From NCBI GenBank assembly GCA_028291265.1, contig JAQGIK010000095.1, forward strand, positions 1 to 64,000: a DNA stretch of 64,000 nt. The letters run 5' to 3'. The position numbers were made by a program, and so were the translations under genes. The stretch comes from Caulobacter sp. (GTDB lineage Bacteria; Pseudomonadota; Alphaproteobacteria; Caulobacterales; Caulobacteraceae). The notes under the pieces were generated by a model. That model was not told where the DNA came from, did not search any database, and was given only the letters and a program-made list of their open reading frames with translations. Position 1 is the stretch's first letter; each line of letters begins with the position of its first letter. This document shows positions 1-8,331 of the stretch, piece after piece.

Positions 1-325
1 CCTGCAGGCGGCCCGCGCCGAGGAGGCCGGGGACGGCGCCCCGACGCTCAACTCCCGCGCCGACGGCGACTTCCTGGAAAAGGCCCTGGCCCTCGACGAC
101 GCCGCCCGCGCCCTGATGGCCCGCGCCGCCGAGACCGGCCGGCTGACCGCCCGCGGCTGGACCCGCACCCTGCGCCTGGCCCGCAACATCGCCGACCTCG
201 ATCAGGCCGAAGGCGTGCGCCGCATCCATGTCGCCGAAGCCCTGATCTACCGCCGCACCGGCCCCGGCGCGGAGGAGGGTGTGTCGGCGCCGCCGGCCAT
301 GGGGTTTCACCGGCTGTCGATCTGA
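1..325 (+). CDS. ComM/YifB-like Mg-chelatase-type AAA+ ATPase, C-terminal fragment
   Basis: The reading frame is open from base 2 and ends with TGA at 323-325, giving about 107 C-terminal residues; the start lies outside the window. The pattern of an Arg-rich helix followed by LRLARNIADLD and then IHVAEALIYR is the usual C-terminal end of the ComM/YifB family (Mg-chelatase C-terminal domain). ComM homologues are hexameric helicase-like ATPases that act on branched DNA during natural transformation. The catalytic Walker motifs would lie upstream and cannot be seen here. The ORF track starts only at an internal Met (116). An intrinsic terminator follows at 504-533, which suggests the transcript ends before the RNA-repair cassette. 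Confidence 0.75.
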   Translation, partial: LQAARAEEAGDGAPTLNSRADGDFLEKALALDDAARALMARAAETGRLTARGWTRTLRLARNIADLDQAEGVRRIHVAEALIYRRTGPGAEEGVSAPPAMGFHRLSI

Positions 326-381
326 TACCGGCGCTATCGCGACTTGCAGTCGTTCCCCGACGCGAGTAGGAGGCCCGGGTG

Positions 382-474
382 ATGACCCTGAACCTGTTCA
401 AAGCATGCAACTTGGGCCGCCCGGTTTATGAACCTGGGCGCGCTGTCGCATGGGCTGAAGGGACGTCTCGCTAG
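382..474 (+). CDS. candidate 30-residue small ORF with a near-perfect Shine-Dalgarno
   Basis: AGGAGG (368-373) sits 8 bases before an ATG that opens a 30-codon frame ending in TAG at 472-474. The predicted peptide starts MTLNLFKACN and has no clear signal or membrane segment. Codon use is less biased to G/C at third positions than in the neighbouring genes, so this may be a chance frame, a leader peptide or a decayed gene. It lies between the ComM-like gene and the terminator before the RNA ligase gene. No function is proposed. Confidence 0.25.
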   Translation: MTLNLFKACNLGRPVYEPGRAVAWAEGTSR

Positions 475-503
475 AACCACCTGATCTAGCAACAAGACCG
501 CCA

Positions 504-533
504 CCCCTCCCGGCCCGCCTGGAGGGGATTTTT
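504..533 (+). terminator. intrinsic terminator before the RNA-repair cassette
   Basis: CCCCTCC (504-510) pairs with GGAGGGG (521-527) across a 10-base loop and is followed by ATTTTTG. This is a 7-bp GC stem with a run of five T, a good rho-independent terminator. It probably ends the ComM-like transcript. It lies only 17 bases before the ATG of the RNA ligase gene, so it could also act as an attenuator for the cassette, which would then need readthrough or a promoter inside 330-500. Confidence 0.6.
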
Positions 534-549
534 GTGTTTGGAGATAGCC

Positions 550-1107
550 ATGAAGAAGATTCCGACCCTGTTTGATCGTGACTGGACCGGCGACCGCAGC
601 CGGGTCGTCGCCACCATCAACCCGCCCTGCCAATGGGTGATCGACGGCGAGGGCGTGGCCACGCGCAAGATTGACGGCGCCTGCGCCCGGGTGCTGGGCG
701 GCGTCCTCTACAGGCGCCGCGAACTGCGCCAGGGCGAGGCCGCGCCGGCCGGCTTCGAGCTGGCCGACCGCGACGATGAGACCGGCAAGACGGTCGGCTG
801 GACGCGGGTCGGCGACGGCCCCGAGGACCGCTGGTTCCGGGAAGCCTTCGCGCGCCTGGAATCGCCGGCCGACGGCGCCTACGAGCTGCTCGGCCCCAAG
901 GTGCAGGGCAATCCGGAGGGCCTGGCCGACCACGTCCTGTCGCCGCACGACACCGCCGCCCTGGCCTTCGCCCCTCAGCCGCCACGCGACTTCGAGGGCC
1001 TCAAGGCCTGGATGGCCGGCCGGGACATCGAAGGCGTCGTCTGGCACCACCCGGACGGCCGCCGGGCCAAGCTGAAGCTGCGGGACTTCGGCCTCAAGCG
1101 AGGCTGA
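550..1107 (+). CDS. RLIG1-like (DUF5565/C12orf29 family) RNA ligase
   Basis: 185 residues. The motif RKIDGACARV (about residues 38-47 of this start) matches motif I (KxDG) of nucleotidyltransferase-type ligases; the Lys would be adenylylated. Further matches are YELLGPKVQGNPEG in the middle, IEGVVWHH (motif IV-like EGVV) and KLKLRDFG (motif V-like) at the end, the layout of the short RLIG1/DUF5565 ligases, which include human C12orf29, a 5'-3' RNA ligase. The ORF track starts at a TTG (532), but ATG 550 has GGAG at 539-542 at proper spacing, so 550 is preferred. It lies 42 bases before hen1 and in the same direction as hen1-pnkp, so it is probably the sealing partner in RNA repair. The family call is by recognition; the RNA substrate is unknown. 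Confidence 0.75.
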   Translation: MKKIPTLFDRDWTGDRSRVVATINPPCQWVIDGEGVATRKIDGACARVLGGVLYRRRELRQGEAAPAGFELADRDDETGKTVGWTRVGDGPEDRWFREAFARLESPADGAYELLGPKVQGNPEGLADHVLSPHDTAALAFAPQPPRDFEGLKAWMAGRDIEGVVWHHPDGRRAKLKLRDFGLKRG

Positions 1108-1149
1108 AGTCCCCTTTCCCCCCGACCTGAACCCTGACGTAGTGAAACG

Positions 1150-2526
1150 ATGTACCTGTCCCTCGCCACCACCCACCAGCCGGCCACCGACCTCGGCTTC
1201 CTGCTGCACAAGCATCCCGGCCGCCTGCACGAGATGGAGCTCGCCTTCGGCAAGGCGCATCTCGTCTATGCCGAGGCCAACGAGGCGCGCTGCGAGGCGG
1301 CGCTGATCCTCGACATCGACCCGGTCGGCTTGGTGCGCGGCAAGGGCATGGGCGAGGGCCTGCTCGACCAGTACGTCAACGACCGGCCCTATGCGGCCAG
1401 CTCCTTCCTGTCGGTGGCCCTCAACAAGACCCTGCGCACGGCCATGAACGGCGTCTGCACGGCCCGGCCCGAGCTGGCGGCGGCCGAGATTCCGCTCGAG
1501 GCGGTGATCACCCCGCTGCCGGCCCGCGGCGGCGAGGCCCTGGTGCGCGCCCTGTTCGAGCCGCTCGGCTGGGCGGTCGAGGTCGAGCCCGTCGCCGGGC
1601 CCGAAGGCGAGGCCTCGCGCTATGTCACCCTGCGCCTGGCCGGGACCGCGCGGCTGTCGGCCCTGCTCAGCCACCTCTATGTGCTGATCCCGGTGCTCGA
1701 CGACGACAAGCACTACTGGGTCGGCGACGACGAGGTCGACAAGCTGATGGCCCGCGGCAAGGGCTGGCTGGAGGGCCATCCGTCGCGCGACCTGATCGTC
1801 CGCCGCTACCTGATCCATCGCCGCGGCCTGGCCGACGCCGCCCTGGCGCGGCTGGCCCCCGAGGCGGCCGAGGCGATTCTGCCGGGCGAGCCGCGGCAGA
1901 CCCGCGAGGACCAGCTGGAGGCGCCGATCAAGCTCAATGACGCCCGCATGCTGGCCGTGGCGGTGGCGCTGGAAGCGACCGGGGCCCGGGCCGTCGCCGA
2001 CCTCGGCTGCGGCGAGGGCAAGCTGCTGCGCCAGCTGGTCAAGACCCGCTGGGCCGAACGGCTGATCGGGCTCGACGCCGGCCTGCGCGATCTCGAATGG
2101 GCGGCCAGGCGCCTGAAGTTGAACGAACCCGGCGGCCCGCCCGAAGGCCGGGTCACGCTGCTGCACGGCTCGCTGACCTACCGCGACGAGCGCTGGCATG
2201 GCGTCGACGCCGCCGCCCTGGTCGAGGTCATCGAACATCTCGACGAGGACCGCCTGCCGGCCCTGGCCCAGGTGGTGTTCGGCCAGGCGCGGCCCGGCGC
2301 CGTCGTCGTCACCACCCCCAACGCCGAATACAACGCCCTCTTTCCGAAGCTGGCGGCTGGCGCCATGCGCCATCCCGACCATCGTTTCGAGTGGACGCGG
2401 GCCCAGTTCCGGGACTGGGCGGCGGGCATCGAGCGCGACTTCGGCTACCGCGCCGTCTTCAGCGACATCGGCGAGGTCCACCCGGAGCTCGGCGCCCCCA
2501 CCCAGATGGCGGTGCTGACCCGATGA
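1150..2526 (+). CDS. hen1: Hen1, 3'-terminal RNA ribose 2'-O-methyltransferase
   Basis: 458 residues, the usual length of bacterial Hen1. The N-terminal half, beginning LATTHQPATDLGFLLHKHPG, is the Hen1-specific domain known to be required for the ligase activity of the partner Pnkp. The C-terminal half is a SAM methyltransferase: ADLGCGEGKLL binds SAM, and EVIEHLD, TTPNAEYN and HRFEW carry the Glu/His metal ligands of Hen1 enzymes. In the known pathway Hen1 methylates the 2'-OH at the 3' end of the broken RNA before sealing, so that the repaired site resists the same ribotoxin. No Shine-Dalgarno is obvious; the start is chosen because LATTHQPATDLG is the conserved N-terminus. The stop overlaps the pnkp start (ATGA), indicating translational coupling. 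Confidence 0.93.
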   Translation: MYLSLATTHQPATDLGFLLHKHPGRLHEMELAFGKAHLVYAEANEARCEAALILDIDPVGLVRGKGMGEGLLDQYVNDRPYAASSFLSVALNKTLRTAMNGVCTARPELAAAEIPLEAVITPLPARGGEALVRALFEPLGWAVEVEPVAGPEGEASRYVTLRLAGTARLSALLSHLYVLIPVLDDDKHYWVGDDEVDKLMARGKGWLEGHPSRDLIVRRYLIHRRGLADAALARLAPEAAEAILPGEPRQTREDQLEAPIKLNDARMLAVAVALEATGARAVADLGCGEGKLLRQLVKTRWAERLIGLDAGLRDLEWAARRLKLNEPGGPPEGRVTLLHGSLTYRDERWHGVDAAALVEVIEHLDEDRLPALAQVVFGQARPGAVVVTTPNAEYNALFPKLAAGAMRHPDHRFEWTRAQFRDWAAGIERDFGYRAVFSDIGEVHPELGAPTQMAVLTR

Positions 2527-5099
2527 GACGCCCCGACCCCACCGACATCGCCATTCCCGACTTCGCCCTGGTGGTGCTGATCGGCGCCAGCGGCGCGGGC
2601 AAGTCCAGCTTCGCCGCCCGAAGTTTCGCGCCCACCGAGGTGATCTCGTCCGACTACGCCCGGGCCCTGGTCAGCGACGACGAGACCGACCAGTCGGTCA
2701 GCAACGACGCCTTCGACCTGGTCCGCGCCATCGCCGAGAAGCGCCTCAAGCACCGGCGGCTGGCGGTCATCGACGCCACCAACATCCGGGCCGCCGACCG
2801 CAAGGGCTGGATCGAGCTGGCCCGCCGCTGGCACGCCCTGCCGGTGGCCATCGTGCTCGACCCGGGCATCGAGGCCTGCCTCGCCCACAACAAGGGGCGG
2901 GAGAACCGCGCCTTCGGGGCGGGCGTCGTCAAGCGGATGACCGACGAACTGCGCCGCGGCGTTCGCGGCCTGCAGCGCGAGGGCTTCCGCCAGGTCTGGA
3001 CCCTGGGGACCGAGGCCGGCATCGCGGCCGCCGAGGTCAGCCGCCAGCCGCTGTGGACCGACAAGCGCACCGACCATGGCCCGTTCGACATCATCGGCGA
3101 CATCCACGGCTGCGCCGCCGAGCTGGAACTGCTGCTTGAAAAGCTCGGCTACGCCGTGGCCTGGTCGCAGACGGACGGCGAGCGGACAGTCAGCGTCACC
3201 CCGCCGCCGGGCCGCAAGGCCGTCTTCGTCGGCGACCTGGTCGATCGCGGTCCGGCCAGCCCCGACTGCGTGCGCATCGCCATGAGCATGGTCGAGGCGG
3301 GCGGCGCCTATGCCGTGCAGGGCAACCATGAGCGCAAGTTCGGCCGCTGGCTGGAGGGCCGCAAGGTCACGCTCAGCCACGGCCTGCAACAGACCGCCGA
3401 CCAGATGGAGGCCGAGAGCCCGGCCTTCAAGGCGCAGGTCGCCACCTTCCTCGCCGACCTGCGCAGCCACGTCTGGCTGGACGGCGGCCGGCTGGCCGTC
3501 GCCCACGCCGGCCTCAAGGAAGAGATGATCGGCCGCGGCTCCGGCGCCGTGCGCGAGTTCGCCCTCTATGGCGAGACGACCGGCGAGATCGACGAGTTCG
3601 GCCTTCCCGTGCGCGCCGACTGGGCCGCGAAGTACCGGGGCGACACGGCCGTGGTCTATGGCCACACGCCGATGCTCGAGGCGCAGTGGGTCAACAACAC
3701 CCTCTGCATCGACACCGGCTGCGTGTTCGGCGGCAAGCTGACCGCCCTGCGCTGGCCCGAGAAGGACCTGGTCGAGGTCCCGGCCCTGCAGACCTGGTTC
3801 GAGCCCATGCGCCCCCTGGGCGGCGAGGCCGCGCGTTCGGCCCAGGCCGACGCCGACGACCTGCTCGACATCGCCGACGTCACCGGCCGCCGCTGGATCG
3901 ACACGACCCTGCGCGGCCGGCTGGTCATCCCCGAGGAAAAGGCCAGCGCCGCCCTCGAGGTGATGAGCCGCTATGCGCTCGGCCCCCAATGGCTGGCCTA
4001 TCTGCCGCCGACCATGTCGCCGGTCGAGACCAGCACCCGCGAGGGCTGGCTGGAGCGGCCGGAAGAGGCCCTGGCCCACTACCGCGAACGGGGCGTGACC
4101 CGGCTGGTGGCGCAGGAGAAGCACATGGGCTCGCGGGCGGTCATCGCCCTCTGCCGCGACGCCGCCGCCGCCCGGGCGCGCTTCGGCGGCATGGCCGGCG
4201 AGGCCGGCCAGATCTGGACCCGCACCGGCCGCGCCTTCTTCGGCGACGCGGCCATGACCGAAGGCCTGCTCGCCCGCCTGCGCGGGGCCGTCGAGGCCGC
4301 CGGCCTGTGGGAGGAGCTGGCCACCGACTGGCTGCTGCTCGACGCCGAGATCATGCCCTGGTCGGCCAAGGCCGGCGCCCTGATCGAGGCCCAGTACGCC
4401 CCGGTCGCCGCCTCTTCCGTGGCCGGGCTGAACGCCGGCGCGCAGGCCCTGCGCCGCGCCGCCGCCCTCAACCCGGAAGCCGCCGCCCTGGCCACCCGCT
4501 TCGAGGATCGCGCCGCCCGCGCCGCCCTCTACGGCAAGGCCTGGGCCCCCTATGTCTGGCCGGTCGGCGGGGTGGAGGATCTCAAGGTCGCCCCCTTCCA
4601 TCTGCTGGCCAGCGAGGGCCGGGTCTGGTTCGACCAGGACCACCTGACCCACATGGCCATCGCCGATCGCCTGGCCGCGACCGGCGACGCGGTCATCGCC
4701 GCGACCCGCTGGCGCGTCGTCGAGCTGGGCGACGAGGCCAGTTGCGCCGACGCGGTCGCCTGGTGGGAGGCGCTGACCGCCGCCGGCGGCGAGGGCATGG
4801 TGATCAAGCCGCTCGACTTCGTGGCCCGTGGCCCCAAGGGCCTGCTGCAGCCGGCCCTCAAGGTGCGCGGCCGCGAGTACCTGCGGATCATCTACGGCCC
4901 CGAGTACGACGCGCCGGAGAACCTCGAACGCCTGCGCCAGCGCGGCCTGGGCGGCAAGCGCAACCTCGCCCTCCGCGAGTTCGCCCTCGGCCATGAGGCG
5001 CTATTGCGCTTTGTCGCCCGCGAACCCCTGCGCCGGGTCCATGAATGCGTCTTCGCCGTGCTGGCCGCCGAGAGCGAGGCGGTCGATCCGCGGCTCTAG
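2523..5099 (+). CDS. pnkp: Pnkp, polynucleotide kinase-phosphatase-ligase for RNA repair
   Basis: 858 residues, like other bacterial Pnkp proteins. Three domains are visible in order: a 5'-kinase with P-loop GASGAGKSSFA (about residues 20-30); a binuclear-metal phosphatase with GDIHG, GDLVDRG and GNHE (about 185-270), which removes 2',3'-cyclic and 3'-phosphates; and an adenylyltransferase with EKHMGS (nucleophile Lys), EGMVIKP (motif IV) and LKVRGREYLRIIYGPEY (motif V). Pnkp heals both ends of cleaved RNA, and sealing needs Hen1. The start is ATG 2523 within the hen1 stop codon rather than the ORF-track start at 2097. The gene ends in a CTAG shared with the convergent ABC-F gene. Confidence 0.95.
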   Translation: MRRPDPTDIAIPDFALVVLIGASGAGKSSFAARSFAPTEVISSDYARALVSDDETDQSVSNDAFDLVRAIAEKRLKHRRLAVIDATNIRAADRKGWIELARRWHALPVAIVLDPGIEACLAHNKGRENRAFGAGVVKRMTDELRRGVRGLQREGFRQVWTLGTEAGIAAAEVSRQPLWTDKRTDHGPFDIIGDIHGCAAELELLLEKLGYAVAWSQTDGERTVSVTPPPGRKAVFVGDLVDRGPASPDCVRIAMSMVEAGGAYAVQGNHERKFGRWLEGRKVTLSHGLQQTADQMEAESPAFKAQVATFLADLRSHVWLDGGRLAVAHAGLKEEMIGRGSGAVREFALYGETTGEIDEFGLPVRADWAAKYRGDTAVVYGHTPMLEAQWVNNTLCIDTGCVFGGKLTALRWPEKDLVEVPALQTWFEPMRPLGGEAARSAQADADDLLDIADVTGRRWIDTTLRGRLVIPEEKASAALEVMSRYALGPQWLAYLPPTMSPVETSTREGWLERPEEALAHYRERGVTRLVAQEKHMGSRAVIALCRDAAAARARFGGMAGEAGQIWTRTGRAFFGDAAMTEGLLARLRGAVEAAGLWEELATDWLLLDAEIMPWSAKAGALIEAQYAPVAASSVAGLNAGAQALRRAAALNPEAAALATRFEDRAARAALYGKAWAPYVWPVGGVEDLKVAPFHLLASEGRVWFDQDHLTHMAIADRLAATGDAVIAATRWRVVELGDEASCADAVAWWEALTAAGGEGMVIKPLDFVARGPKGLLQPALKVRGREYLRIIYGPEYDAPENLERLRQRGLGGKRNLALREFALGHEALLRFVAREPLRRVHECVFAVLAAESEAVDPRL
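5096..5099. other. shared CTAG: convergent stop codons of pnkp and the ABC-F gene overlap
   Basis: TAG of pnkp is 5097-5099 and, on the other strand, TAG of the ABC-F gene is 5098-5096. There is no space for a terminator between the two genes, so each transcript must extend into the other gene. Confidence 0.9.
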
Positions 5100-6634
5100 C
5101 GGCCCTGGGCGTCGAAGAAGGCGTCCGGGTCGTCGACCTCGACCAGTTTGCCCCGGCGGATTTCCAGAAATCGGTTGGCCGCCGTGCGCGTGAAATACCG
5201 GTCGTGGGAGACGAACAGACAGCTGACCTCGGCCGTCTCCAACTCGGCCTCGAGGGCTTCCTGGCCCTCGATGTCGAGGTGGTTGGTCGGCTCGTCGAGC
5301 AGGTAGAAGTTGGGCCGCTCCAGCTTCAGCCGCAGGAAGATCAGCCGGGCCCGCTCGCCGTAGCTGAGGCGGCTGATCGGATCGTTGATGCGCAGGTAGG
5401 GAAACCCCGCCTGGGCCAGCAGTCGTGTCGCCTCGCGCTCGGTCGCGTCCGGCGCGGCGGTGACAAAGCTTAGCAGGCTGGTCTTCAGCGGCAGGTCTTT
5501 CATCGACTGGTCGAAGTAGACCAGGCGCGCGGCCGGATTGAACCGGACGGCCGCCGTGCCGTCATAGTGCTCCCGGTCGGGGTCGAAGGCGGCGGCCAGG
5601 GCGTTGAGCAGGGTCGTCTTGCCCGCCCCGTTGGCGCCCAGGATCGCCACCCGGTCGCCGGCGGCGATGGCGAGGCGGTCGATGGTGATCAGGGTGCGAG
5701 GAGGGTTGTCCGGCGTCGTCACCGTCAGGCCCTGCACCCGCAAGGCGACCTTGGCGTCGATGTCGCCGTCAGCCAGTTCCAGCCGCCGCTCGCGATGGCC
5801 GAGGACCTCCGTGCGGTCGTTCTCGATACGGGCGATCCGCGTTTCGATGGCCTTCTTGCGCTTGTTGAGGTCGGGGTTCTTCACCGCCCAGACCTTGTAG
5901 CGGGCGGCGGCGGCCTCCAGCCGGCGCACCTCCTTCTCCTCGACCTTGCGCTGGGTGGCGGCGGCGGCGTCGCGTAGCAGCAGCGCCTCGCGGGCGACGT
6001 CGAAGCGACTCTTGAAGGCATGCACCCCGTCAGGGCGCAGGAACAGGGTGCGGTCGGTGACCCGGTTGAGGAACTCGCGGTCATGGCTGACGATCAGCAT
6101 CGGCACGTCGAAGGCCCCGGTCAGCCAGTCCTCCAACCGGTTGATGTTGGAAAGGTCCAGGTGGTTGGTCGGCTCGTCGAGGATGAGGATGTCGGGCTCC
6201 TCCAGCACCGCCGCCCCGGCGATCAGCAGCAGCCGCCGCCAGCCGCCCGACAGCGACCCGAAGCTCTGGTCGGCGACCTCGGGGGCGACCTCGATCTCGT
6301 CCAGCAGCACGTCGATGCGCCAGTCGTCGTCGCCATGGCCCACCCTGTCGAGCGACCGGCGCAACACCTCGCGAACGGTGAGGTCGTCGAGCCCCGGCGG
6401 AATGTCCTGCGGCAGGGAACCGACCCGCAACGACCGCGACCTGAGGATCTGGCCCCTGTCGAGCTCCAGCTCGCCGGACAGACAGCGCAGCAGGGTGGTC
6501 TTGCCCGCCCCGTTCTCGCCGACCAGGGCGGTGCGCGCATCGTCGAGCAGGAAGGAGACGTTCTCGAACACGCGCGCCGAGCCATGGAAGAAGCTGGCCT
6601 CGTCCATTCCAAGCACGGCCTGACGCGGCGCCAT
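5096..6634 (-). CDS. ABC-F family ATPase (translation factor / ribosome-associated type)
   Basis: 512 residues with two ATP-binding cassettes and no membrane segments. NBD1 has Walker A GENGAGKTTLLR and signature LSGGW; NBD2 has GANGAGKTTLLN and the less usual signature LSYGE. Both Walker B ends read ILDEPTNHLDL and LLDEPTNHLDIE, and the linker between the cassettes is rich in charged residues, as expected for the P-site tRNA-interaction motif of ABC-F proteins. These proteins bind the ribosome E site and act in translation or antibiotic protection; which subfamily this is cannot be decided here. The start at 6634 (MAPRQAVL) is chosen over the track start because of GGAGG just upstream. It is divergent from the histidine kinase gene and convergent with pnkp. 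Confidence 0.9.
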   Translation of the reverse strand: MAPRQAVLGMDEASFFHGSARVFENVSFLLDDARTALVGENGAGKTTLLRCLSGELELDRGQILRSRSLRVGSLPQDIPPGLDDLTVREVLRRSLDRVGHGDDDWRIDVLLDEIEVAPEVADQSFGSLSGGWRRLLLIAGAAVLEEPDILILDEPTNHLDLSNINRLEDWLTGAFDVPMLIVSHDREFLNRVTDRTLFLRPDGVHAFKSRFDVAREALLLRDAAAATQRKVEEKEVRRLEAAAARYKVWAVKNPDLNKRKKAIETRIARIENDRTEVLGHRERRLELADGDIDAKVALRVQGLTVTTPDNPPRTLITIDRLAIAAGDRVAILGANGAGKTTLLNALAAAFDPDREHYDGTAAVRFNPAARLVYFDQSMKDLPLKTSLLSFVTAAPDATEREATRLLAQAGFPYLRINDPISRLSYGERARLIFLRLKLERPNFYLLDEPTNHLDIEGQEALEAELETAEVSCLFVSHDRYFTRTAANRFLEIRRGKLVEVDDPDAFFDAQGR

Positions 6635-6755
6635 CTGGTCCTCCAAAGGCGCGGAAAGGCCCGGCCGACGACCGCCGTTCTTTTCCACACGACCCTTGCA
6701 AGTCAAGCCGCCGTCCCAACCCCGCCTTAACGGGTCAGGCCTAAGCTCGCCGTCC

Positions 6756-8294
6756 ATGACCACAGACGCCATCACCCCCCAGCAGCTGGCCACCCTGAGC
6801 CACGAGTTCCGCACGCCCCTGAACGGGGTGCTGGGCATGGCCCGGCTGCTGGACGGCACCGACCTGTCGCCCGAGCAGCGCGACTATGTGAAGGCGCTCA
6901 AGGAGAGCGGCGATCACCTGCTGGGTCTGATCAACGACGTGCTCGACCTGGCCCGGCTGGGAGCCGGCAAGCTGGAGCTGCATCCGGCCCCGATGGAGGT
7001 CGAGAGCCTGTTGCGCCAGGTTGCCGAGCTGATGAGTCCCCGCGCCCATGAGAAGGGCATCGAGGTGGCCTGGGCCGCCGCGCCGGGCCTCGGCACGGTG
7101 ATGGGCGACGAGGGGCGGCTGCGCCAGGTGCTGCTCAACTTCGCCGGCAACGCCGTCAAGTTCACCGAAAAGGGCGGCGTGCTGATCGCCGCCGAGCCCG
7201 AGGGGCCCGGCCGCATCCGCTTCACCGTCACCGACAACGGCCCGGGCGTGCCCGACGAGGCCAAGGGCCGGATCTTCGAGCCCTTCACCCACGCCGACCC
7301 CACCCATGGCGGCTCGGCGCTCGGCGGGGCGGGCCTCGGCCTGGCCATCGTCCAGCTGCTGGCCGAGGCCCACTGCGCCCATGTCGGCGTCGAGGATGCC
7401 CCCATAGACGCGATGGGGGGCGGCGGGGCCCGCTTCTGGTTCAGCGCCGATTTCGAGGCCGTCGGCGACCCCCTCCTGCGCGTTGGGGCGGTCGATGACA
7501 GCTTGTCGGGTCGAACGGTCGTCGTCGCCAGCCTCAACCCTGCTGTCCGCGCCGCGGCGGTGCGCCAGATCGAGGCCTGCGGCGGCACGGCCCTGGCCGC
7601 CGCCGGCGTGGCCGGCGCGGTGGCCAAGGCCCCGGCCGGCGCCGTGCTGCTCATCGACCATGGCCTGATCAAGGGCCGTCGGGGCCTGAAGCCCCCGGCC
7701 GGCCAGCAAGCCATCCTCCTGCTGCGCCCCGACGAGCGCGACCGCATCGAGCCCTGCCGCGCCGCCGGGTTCGCCGGCTATCTGATCAAGCCCCTGCGCC
7801 GCGCCTCCCTGGCCGCCCGGGTTCTCGCGGCGCAAGGCGTCGCCGCCCCGGTCGAAGCGGTCGCCAGCGAAGACGAACGCATCGCCCCCGCCGCGGCCCC
7901 GGGGGCCCGGGTGCTACTGGCCGAGGACAATCCGATCAACGCCTTCCTGGCCCGCACCCTGCTTGAGCGCGAGGGGGCCGTCGTCGACCGCGCCGCCAGC
8001 GGCGAGGAGACCCTGGCGGCCATGGAGGCCGGCCGCTACGACCTGATCCTGATGGACGTGCGCATGCCCGGCCTGTCGGGCCTCGACGCGGCCCGGGCCT
8101 TGCGGGCGCGGGGCGTCTCCACCCCCATCGTCGCCCTCACCGCCGACGCCTTCGAGGACGACCGCCGCGCCTGCCTGGCGGCCGGGATGGACGACTTCCT
8201 GGTCAAACCGCTGACCGCCGACGCCCTGCGCACCGCGCTCGCCCGCTGGGCCCGCTGGACGCCGCCGACGGCTCAGGCCAAGCTGGCCGGCTAG
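6756..8294 (+). CDS. soluble hybrid histidine kinase with a degenerate and an intact receiver domain
   Basis: 512 residues, no membrane segment and no input domain: the H-box SHEFRTPLNG lies at about residues 14-23. The ATPase domain follows with FAGNAVKFTEKGG (N box), DNGPGVPD (G1) and GGAGLGLAIVQ (G2). Residues about 245-375 form a receiver-like fold that keeps a C-terminal LIKPLRR but has no clear phospho-acceptor Asp pocket, so it is probably a pseudo-receiver. The last about 120 residues are a full receiver: LLAEDNPIN, LILMDVRMPG (phospho-Asp) and FLVKPLT. The kinase-pseudoREC-REC layout resembles that of Caulobacter ShkA, but ShkA has a PAS input domain that is absent here. Start ATG 6756 is just before the H-box helix. 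Target and signal are unknown. Confidence 0.85.
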   Translation: MTTDAITPQQLATLSHEFRTPLNGVLGMARLLDGTDLSPEQRDYVKALKESGDHLLGLINDVLDLARLGAGKLELHPAPMEVESLLRQVAELMSPRAHEKGIEVAWAAAPGLGTVMGDEGRLRQVLLNFAGNAVKFTEKGGVLIAAEPEGPGRIRFTVTDNGPGVPDEAKGRIFEPFTHADPTHGGSALGGAGLGLAIVQLLAEAHCAHVGVEDAPIDAMGGGGARFWFSADFEAVGDPLLRVGAVDDSLSGRTVVVASLNPAVRAAAVRQIEACGGTALAAAGVAGAVAKAPAGAVLLIDHGLIKGRRGLKPPAGQQAILLLRPDERDRIEPCRAAGFAGYLIKPLRRASLAARVLAAQGVAAPVEAVASEDERIAPAAAPGARVLLAEDNPINAFLARTLLEREGAVVDRAASGEETLAAMEAGRYDLILMDVRMPGLSGLDAARALRARGVSTPIVALTADAFEDDRRACLAAGMDDFLVKPLTADALRTALARWARWTPPTAQAKLAG

Positions 8295-8331
8295 ACGGGG
8301 ACCACACGTCCCTACCCACGGGAGGGGACTC

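Noticed and set aside
334-2481. 715-residue minus-strand ORF opposite the RNA-repair cassette
   Set aside because: It is a shadow caused by G/C-ending codons of the plus-strand genes; the translation is rich in Gln/Gly/Arg/His without any motif.
2445-4994. 849-residue minus-strand ORF opposite pnkp
   Set aside because: Antisense shadow; all three Pnkp domains are on the plus strand.
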